Position numbers and translations under genes: made by a program
Part shown: positions 5,702 to 11,054 of the stretch, one piece after another
How positions within the stretch are numbered: the first letter of the stretch is position 1
Layout: the number at the start of each line of letters is the position of its first letter
Assembly: GCA_031430645.1 (NCBI GenBank)
Contig: JANPBY010000228.1
Span: 1 to 11,054, forward strand
DNA: 11,054 nucleotides
Source: JANPBY01 sp031430645
Lineage (GTDB): Bacteria > Actinomycetota > Actinomycetes > DATJPE01
Reading direction: 5' to 3'
The notes under the pieces: model-generated
Database searches by the model: none
The model's input: the letters and a program-made list of their open reading frames with translations, nothing else
Told to the model about the DNA's origin: nothing

Positions 5702-6808
5702 ATGGCCGCGGCAGGGCGCGACGACAAGGGCGTCGACGGCGAAGCCATCTTGCGGGACGTGCTGGCGACCGTGGCTCCCGGAACTCCCCTGCGTGACGGT
5801 CTCGAGCGCATCCTTCGTGGCCGCACGGGTGGCCTGTTGGTCCTTGGCCATGACCGGACCGTCGAGGCACTGAGCACCGGCGGGTTCCTCCTCGACGTCC
5901 CCTTCAGTGCGACCGGGTTGCGCGAGCTGTCCAAGATGGACGGGGCCGTCGTCCTCGACCGCGACGCCACCCGGATCATGCGCGCCAACGTCCAGCTGGT
6001 GCCCGACCCGTCCATCCCCACCGAGGAGTCCGGCACTCGCCACCGTACGGCCGAGCGCGTGCACAAGCAGACCGGCTACCCGGTGATCTCGGTGAGCCAG
6101 TCGATGCACATCATCGCGTTGTACGTCGCGGGGCAGCGCTACGTCCTGGAGGACTCCTCAGCCATCCTTACCCGCGCCAACCAAGCCCTCGCCACCCTCG
6201 AGCGCTACAAGATGCGCCTCGACGAGGTCACCGGCACCCTGTCGGCGCTGGAGATCGAGGATCTCGTCACGGTGCGCGATGTCTGTGCCGTGGCCCAACG
6301 GCTGGAGATGGTCCGCCGGATTGCCCGCGAGATCGAGGGCTACGTGGTCGAGCTCGGCACCGACGGCCGACTGCTTTCCCTTCAGCTGCATGAACTCATC
6401 GCCGGGGTAGAAACCGATCGTGAGCTCGTGGTGCGCGACTATGCCCCAGCCTCCGGTGGCCGCAAGCCACGCCAGGCGGCCCACCTGCTGGCCGACCTCG
6501 ACGCCCTGGACAGCGCCGAGCTGCTCGACCTCGGGCTCGTCGCCAAGGCGTTGGGCCACAGCAGCGGCACCGAGGCCCTCGACGCCGGGGTCTCTCCGCG
6601 CGGCTACCGGCTGCTCGCCAAGGTCCCCCGGCTCCCCGACGTGGTCGTCGATCGGCTCTTTGAACACTTCGGCGGGCTGCAGAAGCTGCTGGCCGCGAAC
6701 ATCGATGACCTGCAGGCCGTCGACGGGGTCGGCGAAAGCAGAGCCCGTACCGTCCGCGAAGGACTGTCTCGGCTCGCGGAGTCCAGCATTCTCGAACGTT
6801 ACGTCTGA
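5702..6808 (+). CDS. disA: DNA integrity scanning diadenylate cyclase DisA
   Basis: A 368-aa protein that condenses two ATP into the second messenger c-di-AMP and pauses at branched DNA, linking genome damage to signalling. The N-terminal DAC domain (about 14-150) carries both catalytic signatures: D80-G81-A82 in KMDGAVVLD and the RHR motif in GTRHRTAER (111-119). A helical linker (about 155-310) follows, then a C-terminal helix-hairpin-helix DNA-binding domain (about 312-355, with AVDGVGESRARTVREGL). Length is close to the usual 355-360 aa, and all key residues are intact, so it should be active. The ATG has GGGAGG 8 nt upstream. It follows radA, and its last 10 bp overlap the end of the convergent TetR gene. 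c-di-AMP targets such as riboswitches were not seen in the window. Confidence 0.97.
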   Translation: MAAAGRDDKGVDGEAILRDVLATVAPGTPLRDGLERILRGRTGGLLVLGHDRTVEALSTGGFLLDVPFSATGLRELSKMDGAVVLDRDATRIMRANVQLVPDPSIPTEESGTRHRTAERVHKQTGYPVISVSQSMHIIALYVAGQRYVLEDSSAILTRANQALATLERYKMRLDEVTGTLSALEIEDLVTVRDVCAVAQRLEMVRRIAREIEGYVVELGTDGRLLSLQLHELIAGVETDRELVVRDYAPASGGRKPRQAAHLLADLDALDSAELLDLGLVAKALGHSSGTEALDAGVSPRGYRLLAKVPRLPDVVVDRLFEHFGGLQKLLAANIDDLQAVDGVGESRARTVREGLSRLAESSILERYV

Positions 6809-7464
6809 CGGCCTGCGAGAGCGTCCAAGATCAGGTTCAGCCCCACGCCGAATTCGTCTGCGAAGTCGTAGCCGGGCCGGAGCACATGCTCGGTGGCCAT
6901 CTCCACCAGGTGCGGGTAGGCGTCCGCTGAGACGCCCTCCATGATGTGCTCGGCGACCTCGACGACGGTCTCCGGCCCCTCGAACGGCAAGGTGGCCTCT
7001 TGCAGCACAAAGCCGTAGATGAAGCTGTCGAGCACGGCGTAGGCGTGGGCCGTCTCCTCAACAGAGAAGCCTGCCCCGCGCAGGCACCCGATGACGGCAT
7101 CATGATGGCGCAGCGTCGCCGGGCCTGGGGAGGTCCGCGACTCGAGGAGCCCGAGGGCCCAGCGGTGGCGCCGCAGCACCGCGCGAACCGACTCAGCCCG
7201 GCGGCCCATCTCCGAACGCCACTCCTGGCCCGGCATCGGCAGGTCAATCTCGCTGAAAACCACGTCGACGATGCCGTCCAGGATCTCGTCCTTGTTGGCC
7301 ACGTAGTGATAGACCGACATCGGCTTGACACCGAGCTCGACGGCGAGCGAACGCATGGTCAGCGCGTGCAGGCCTCCCACATCGGCAACCGCGACGGCGC
7401 CGCGCATGACCCGCTCACGACTGAGCGGGACTCGGTCGTGGTTCCCAGCCTCTGTTTCCGCCAT
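6799..7464 (-). CDS. TetR family transcriptional regulator
   Basis: A 221-aa repressor-type regulator. The N-terminal helix-turn-helix (about 15-65) contains TMRSLAVELGVKPMSVYHYV (36-55), the strongly conserved TetR recognition segment, followed by ANKDEILDGIVD. The rest resembles the tetracycline-repressor-like C-terminal ligand-binding domain (TetR_C class 1), with SFIYGFVLQEATLPF (147-161) typical of that group. The ATG has GGGAG just upstream. It is divergent from the dehydrogenase gene, with the shared 85-bp gap holding a double palindrome, so it very probably represses both itself and that gene. Its ligand is unknown; a quinone, aldehyde or drug-like molecule handled by the dehydrogenase is possible. 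Its stop overlaps the end of disA by 10 bp on the opposite strand. Confidence 0.93.
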   Translation of the reverse strand: MAETEAGNHDRVPLSRERVMRGAVAVADVGGLHALTMRSLAVELGVKPMSVYHYVANKDEILDGIVDVVFSEIDLPMPGQEWRSEMGRRAESVRAVLRRHRWALGLLESRTSPGPATLRHHDAVIGCLRGAGFSVEETAHAYAVLDSFIYGFVLQEATLPFEGPETVVEVAEHIMEGVSADAYPHLVEMATEHVLRPGYDFADEFGVGLNLILDALAGRQT

Positions 7465-7487
7465 CGCGCTCCCGAGGTTAGCAGGAA

Positions 7488-7523
7488 TCGTACTTAGTAC
7501 GGTACTGTCCGTACTAAGTACGA
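7488..7523. promoter_or_regulatory. Double palindromic operator for the TetR regulator
   Basis: A perfect 13-bp inverted repeat, TCGTACTTAGTAC (7488-7500) and GTACTAAGTACGA (7511-7523), is separated by 10 bp. Each arm contains its own 11-bp palindrome, GTACT-W-AGTAC (7490-7500 and 7511-7521). Their centres, 7495 and 7516, are 21 bp apart, two helical turns, so two TetR dimers could bind on the same face. A third partial copy, GGTACTGT, lies in the spacer and also matches a -10 pattern (TACTGT 7503-7508). It lies in the gap between the divergent regulator and dehydrogenase genes, where binding would block both promoters. Confidence 0.85.
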
Positions 7524-7549
7524 CGAGGGATCACTTGAAGGGAACGCCC

Positions 7550-8548
7550 ATGGCACAATCCGCTGGCTCCGAGACCACGATGCGCGCAGTCGTCCAAGAC
7601 ACCTACGGCTGCGCCGAGGTCTTGCACGTGGCCCAGCTGCCTCGGCCGACGATCGGGAAGGGAGACGTGCTCGTCCAGGTGCGTGCGGCTGGCCTGGATC
7701 GTGGCACCTGGCACCTGATGACCGGAAAGCCGTACGCCGTGCGCCTCGCCTTGGGTCTGCGTCGGCCCAGGAACCCGATCTCCGGCCGCGACGTCGCCGG
7801 AACGGTGGCGGCTGTCGGGTCCTCGGTCACCGAGTTCTCGGTTGGGGACGAGGTCTTCGGGATCGCCCCGGGTTCCTTCGCGGACTACACCGTCGCGAAG
7901 CCAGCCAAGCTGGCGCTCAAACCCGCCCAGCTTTCCTTCGTTCAGGCCGCGGTGATACCGATCTCCGGACTCACTGCACTCCAGGCGCTCACCGATGTCG
8001 GGCGGCTGGAAGCGGGCCAGAAGGTCCTCGTGCTTGGTGCCTCGGGTGGGGTGGGCAGCTATGCCGTCCAGTTGGCCAAGGCCCTGGGTGCCGAAGTCAC
8101 CGGGGTGTGCAGCAGCGCCAAGCTCGACTTCGTGCGCTCGCTGGGTGTGGATCACGTCATCGACTACACCCGAGAGGATGTGGTCGACGGCGACGATCGC
8201 TACGACCTCATCCTCGACATCGCCGGGGGGCGGACCCTGTCCCAGTTGAGAGGTCTGCTCACCGAGACCGGGACTTTGGTGCTCGTCGGCAACGAGAACG
8301 GCGACCGGTTGACCGGCGGGATGGGCCGCTTGCTTCGGGCTGCGCTGATATCTCTCGTTGGGCGCCAGCGCCTGACCGGGTTCATCAGCAAGGAGCGGGG
8401 CAGTGACATCGAACGCCTCGCCGAGTTCCTCGAAGCCGGCACTCTGCGGCCGACCGTGGATCAGTGCTACCCGTTGGATGACGTGCCCGCAGCCATGCGG
8501 CTACTCGAGTCCGGCCAGGTGCGGGGCAAGCTCGCCGTCACCCTCTAA
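7550..8548 (+). CDS. NAD(P)H-dependent medium-chain oxidoreductase (quinone oxidoreductase-like)
   Basis: A 332-aa cytoplasmic enzyme of the zinc-independent medium-chain dehydrogenase/reductase family (zeta-crystallin/QOR-like). The N-terminal GroES-like domain (about 12-125) includes GLDRGTWHLMTGKPY (48-62) and GRDVAGTVAAVG (79-90). The Rossmann domain has the nucleotide loop LGASGGVGSYAVQLAKALGA (162-181); serines S188/S189 and K191 after the second strand favour NADPH. The cysteine ligands of zinc alcohol dehydrogenases are absent. It probably reduces quinones, enones or aldehydes. The ATG at 7550 has GAAGGGA upstream; the frame is open further upstream, but that would run through the operator and into the TetR gene. 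Controlled by the divergent TetR regulator through the operator at 7488-7523. The exact substrate is unknown. Confidence 0.92.
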   Translation: MAQSAGSETTMRAVVQDTYGCAEVLHVAQLPRPTIGKGDVLVQVRAAGLDRGTWHLMTGKPYAVRLALGLRRPRNPISGRDVAGTVAAVGSSVTEFSVGDEVFGIAPGSFADYTVAKPAKLALKPAQLSFVQAAVIPISGLTALQALTDVGRLEAGQKVLVLGASGGVGSYAVQLAKALGAEVTGVCSSAKLDFVRSLGVDHVIDYTREDVVDGDDRYDLILDIAGGRTLSQLRGLLTETGTLVLVGNENGDRLTGGMGRLLRAALISLVGRQRLTGFISKERGSDIERLAEFLEAGTLRPTVDQCYPLDDVPAAMRLLESGQVRGKLAVTL

Positions 8549-8567
8549 CCGACCGAGCGCCAGTCGC

Positions 8568-9005
8568 TCACGCGCGGGTGGGGGCGGGTGGTGCCAGTAC
8601 GGCGACCCCGGCCAGGGCCCGCAGGTGGACCAAGAAGATCGGGCGGCCATCATCGGAAGCGCGGAGAACCTCGAGCACATAGGCGGGCAAGCCAAGGGGG
8701 CGTGGCGCCTGATCGACGACCAGCGAGTCGACGCCGGTCACCTCGACCACCTGATCGACGGCCAGGCCGAGCGGACCGTCTTCATCGCCGATGAGGACCA
8801 GGACATCGCCCAGATCATCGGAGTCCGGCAACGAGCGCAGGTCGACCACGGGGAGCGGGTCTCCGCGCAATTGCAGAAGACCAGTAACTGGCGCCCGGAC
8901 GCCGAGCAGCGCCTCTACGCCAACAGCGCGAACAACCTCGCGCACCTGATCCAGTGGGGCCGCGAGTTCGCGCGCGCCCATCCGAAACGTGATGTACCCG
9001 CTCAC
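8568..9005 (-). CDS. cheW: Chemotaxis coupling protein CheW
   Basis: A 145-aa adaptor that links chemoreceptors to the histidine kinase CheA. The sequence shows the CheW SH3-like fold: YITFRMGARELAAPLDQVREVVR (4-26, the first strands), GLLQLRGDPLPVVDLRSLPD (42-61, the family's signature 'hxxxRGxxhPVhDL'), then GDEDGPLGLAVDQVVEVTGV (73-92). It is slightly shorter than typical CheW (about 150-170 aa) and ends in a short Pro/Ala tail. The GTG start (9005) overlaps the cheR stop as GTGA, so translation is coupled. It is the last gene seen in the cheB-cheR-cheW unit. The 19-bp gap to the convergent dehydrogenase holds part of a 5-bp hairpin that is too weak to call a terminator. Confidence 0.9.
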   Translation of the reverse strand: MSGYITFRMGARELAAPLDQVREVVRAVGVEALLGVRAPVTGLLQLRGDPLPVVDLRSLPDSDDLGDVLVLIGDEDGPLGLAVDQVVEVTGVDSLVVDQAPRPLGLPAYVLEVLRASDDGRPIFLVHLRALAGVAVLAPPAPTRA

Positions 9006-10441
9006 GCACCCCTCCGCAGGTCGGCTCTTCCCTCGAGGTCATCGGCAAGTCGGAGGCACAACTGCACCAGCTGCTCAACAGGCGTACCGTCGAGCAGCCC
9101 ATGCACAGCCTCGGCCGGCGCCGTCGGCAGTGCGGCCGCCGCAGCCCGGTATGCACGGGCAGCAGCCGTCCGGTCACCCGTACGACCAAGGGAACCGGCC
9201 AGCAGGAACCAGGCGTGCCCCGCCCGGGGATCGAGGTAGACGGCACGGCCGAGCGGACCCAGGGCGTCGGCGTCACGGCCGATCGTTGCGTTGGCCTGTC
9301 CGCACACGACGTAGGCCTCAGTCAGAAGCGGGTCGGCGACCGTGGCCGCGGCCGCCAGGGCCGCCGCATCGGCGTAGCGGGTCTCGACCATTGCTTGGCG
9401 AGCCTCAGCAAGGAGATCGCCGCCCGCTTGGGCAGGCACCGGGACCGGCACCGGCTTCGGGCGAGCAGGGCGGATCGGCTGACCAAGCGAAACCGGCTCG
9501 CGCAGCGCGGCCAGACTCCGCGGGCGGCCCGGTTGGCCCGGGTGCACCGGCTCGCTCAATGGCCACCGGATCGGGATTGTGGCTGGTGCCACCGAGACCG
9601 GCCGATAGGCAAACGCCTCGCCCACAGCAGCCAAGGTGAAGGCCCCGGAGAGTTGCCAAAGCGTCTCAGCCGGACCGAGCAACAACCAGCCGTTCGGCGC
9701 GAGGCAGTCGCTGAATCGATCGACGAGCAGCCGGGTGGTCTCGCGGGAGAAGTAGATGGTGACGTTGCGACAGACGACGAGGTCCACCGTTCCGGCGGGG
9801 AAGGGCGGCGCCTCGGTCACCAGGTTGTGGTGGGCGAAGTCGACCAAGCTGCGGACCTCGTCCCGAACCACATGGTCATCCCCACCGTCGGGCCGCAGCC
9901 AGCGGACGACGGCTCCGGGCTCCGCGAGATCGATCGTGCGACCGGTGTAGCGAGCGGCGCGAGCGATGTCCAGGGCTGCGGTCGAGACATCGGTCCCGAC
10001 GATCCGAATCGGTGGCAGCACGCCGTCGAAGGACGCAGCCATCCGTTCTCGGGCCTCGAGCGCGAGCATGGCCAAGGTGTACGGCTCTTCGCCAGTTGAG
10101 CACCCAGCACTCCACACGGTGACGCCACGCCCCTCTCGCCCGGCGGCTGCGAGCGCGGACGGAAGGAGGTGGTCGCGAAGGGCGTCGATCTGGGGCCGCG
10201 CCCGATGGAAGTGCGTCTCCTGGATGGTCACGTCATCGAGCAGGTGCTGGCGTTCGGCAGCGCCGTCTGCGCGGTCGATGAACTGCACGTAGTCCGTGAC
10301 GTTGGTCCGGCCGCTCGTGCGCAAACGAGGGCCGACCACTGAGGACAGCGACAACCGGCGACTCTCGTCGAACTCCAGCCCTGCCGTCCCGCGCAGGTAG
10401 TCGCGAAGCAGCACGAAGTCCGCGTCCTCGAGGGGAGTCAC
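9002..10441 (-). CDS. cheR: CheR-type chemoreceptor methyltransferase with C-terminal TPR region
   Basis: A 479-aa protein that methylates glutamates of chemoreceptors using S-adenosylmethionine. The order is: a CheR N-terminal domain (about 5-58); the methyltransferase domain (65-275) with TIQETHFHR (72-80), the SAM loop VWSAGCSTGEEPYTLAML (109-126), VGTDVSTAAL (148-157) and VVCRNVTIYF (222-231); a Pro-rich linker (about 285-338, with KPVPVPVP); and a helical TPR-like part (about 340-450) with TEAYVVCGQANATIGRDADA and DPRAGHAWFLLAGSLGRTGD. The usual 'RNVLIYF' is RNVTIYF here. Start: the GTG at 10439-10441 overlaps the cheB stop as GTGA; the frame is open upstream only as an antisense shadow of cheB. 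TPR-CheR proteins often belong to non-flagellar or alternative chemosensory systems. Intact. Confidence 0.93.
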   Translation of the reverse strand: MTPLEDADFVLLRDYLRGTAGLEFDESRRLSLSSVVGPRLRTSGRTNVTDYVQFIDRADGAAERQHLLDDVTIQETHFHRARPQIDALRDHLLPSALAAAGREGRGVTVWSAGCSTGEEPYTLAMLALEARERMAASFDGVLPPIRIVGTDVSTAALDIARAARYTGRTIDLAEPGAVVRWLRPDGGDDHVVRDEVRSLVDFAHHNLVTEAPPFPAGTVDLVVCRNVTIYFSRETTRLLVDRFSDCLAPNGWLLLGPAETLWQLSGAFTLAAVGEAFAYRPVSVAPATIPIRWPLSEPVHPGQPGRPRSLAALREPVSLGQPIRPARPKPVPVPVPAQAGGDLLAEARQAMVETRYADAAALAAAATVADPLLTEAYVVCGQANATIGRDADALGPLGRAVYLDPRAGHAWFLLAGSLGRTGDRTAAARAYRAAAAALPTAPAEAVHGLLDGTPVEQLVQLCLRLADDLEGRADLRRGA

Positions 10442-11054
10442 CGAGTCCCCCCAACCCGGCCCACGCTCGGACGAATCCGGTCGACCGCGCCGACCAGCGC
10501 ACTCGCGATGGCGCCAAGTGTGAGTTCGACCTCTACAGCATCGGCGGCCTGGGCTGCTGCCGGCATGCCCCACACCACGCTGCTCGCCTCGTCTTGACTG
10601 ATCGTGAACGCTCCGGCATCGCGCATGGCACGCAGTCCCACCGCACCATCGCGGCCCATTCCGGTGAGGAGCACCCCTACCGCGCGTGCCCCGCACACCT
10701 GCGACACCGTGGTGAAGGACACGTCGATGCCGGGCACGTGGAACTGCGTGGGGGGTGGCTCCAGGAGCTCGATCCGGTGACCAGGGCGCAGCGACACGTT
10801 GAGTCCAGCAGGTGCGAGATAGACGGTTCCAGCGAGCAGCCGTTCGCCATCGACCGCCACCCCAACACTGAGCGGGCAGACGCCATCCAGCCATCGGGCC
10901 AGCCCCTCGACGAAGCCCTCAGCCATGTGCTGGATCACCAGAATCGCCGCGGGGAAGTCTGCGGGAAGATCCGCGAGGATCGTCGCCAACGCCGGCGGGC
11001 CTCCAGTGGAGGCCCCCAGCGCCACGACCGGCGGGCGGTCAGCTCGCGGCGCAG
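10438..11054 (-). CDS. cheB: CheB-type chemoreceptor methylesterase (N-terminus beyond the right edge)
   Basis: The C-terminal 205 codons of a methylesterase that removes methyl groups (or deamidates glutamines) on chemoreceptors, opposing CheR. The catalytic triad is present: the serine in VVALGASTGGP (S15 of the visible part), the histidine in LVIQHMAEGF (H42) and the aspartate in LLTGMGRDGA (D135). The frame is open to the window end, with APRADRPP just before the catalytic domain, which looks like a linker. A receiver domain may therefore precede it outside the window; phosphorylation control cannot be judged. A GTG at 11025 sits in the first strand of the domain and is not a plausible start. 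The stop overlaps the cheR GTG. Confidence 0.93.
   Translation of the reverse strand, partial: APRADRPPVVALGASTGGPPALATILADLPADFPAAILVIQHMAEGFVEGLARWLDGVCPLSVGVAVDGERLLAGTVYLAPAGLNVSLRPGHRIELLEPPPTQFHVPGIDVSFTTVSQVCGARAVGVLLTGMGRDGAVGLRAMRDAGAFTISQDEASSVVWGMPAAAQAADAVEVELTLGAIASALVGAVDRIRPSVGRVGGTR

Noticed and set aside
7325..7549. N-terminal extension of the oxidoreductase by 75 residues
   Set aside because: It runs through the TetR gene's 5' end and the operator; the ATG at 7550 has a ribosome binding site and gives the normal family N-terminus.
8555..8569. GAGCG/CGCTC hairpin between the dehydrogenase and cheW as a terminator
   Set aside because: The stem is only 5 bp, has no U-tract and overlaps the cheW stop; such hairpins are common by chance in GC-rich DNA.
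10442..10894. N-terminal extension of CheR by 151 residues
   Set aside because: This is the antisense-free but out-of-frame reading through cheB on the same strand; its residues show no domain and the GTGA junction gives the proper CheR start.

Overview
High-GC, densely packed chromosomal DNA typical of an actinobacterium. Supporting signs are GTG starts, four-base GTGA stop/start overlaps, TANNNT -10 boxes directly in front of start codons (leaderless mRNAs), and the actinobacterial radA-disA pair. A ppx gene divergent from a cysteine-rich protein gene recalls the Rv0495c/Rv0496 arrangement of Mycobacterium tuberculosis (from memory). Chemotaxis genes suggest a motile or chemosensory lineage; a Nocardioidaceae-like organism is only a guess. 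No RNA gene, insertion sequence or CRISPR array was seen, and no gene-free stretch exceeds about 105 bases.

Left block (1-3383, minus strand). A four-gene unit runs leftward from a leaderless promoter: a Ppx/GppA phosphatase, a TIM-barrel sugar phosphate isomerase/epimerase-like protein, an ABC ATPase and an ABC-2 permease. The ATPase and permease form one exporter. Beyond it, the first 14 codons of another leftward gene lie at the left edge, with a good ribosome binding site and -10 box. Its N-terminus resembles proline dehydrogenase.

Middle block (3439-6808, plus strand). A cysteine-cluster protein is followed by a striking 73-bp palindrome and then by radA (recombination and branch-migration ATPase) and disA (DNA-scanning diadenylate cyclase). 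radA has a leaderless promoter resembling the RecA-independent, PafBC-type DNA-damage promoter. DisA and RadA are functionally linked in other bacteria, so this is a DNA-integrity and c-di-AMP module.

Right block (6799-8548). A TetR regulator (minus) and a quinone-oxidoreductase-like dehydrogenase (plus) diverge from an 85-bp gap that holds two identical-type palindromes, 21 bp centre to centre, almost certainly the TetR operator.

Right edge (8568-11054, minus strand). cheB (N-terminus outside the window), cheR with a C-terminal TPR region, and cheW are joined by four-base overlaps, forming part of a chemosensory operon whose CheA and receptors must lie elsewhere.

Most of the window is ordinary core genome. 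The non-routine signals are in the non-coding DNA: the 73-bp palindrome, the radA promoter, the divergent leaderless promoters and the double TetR operator.
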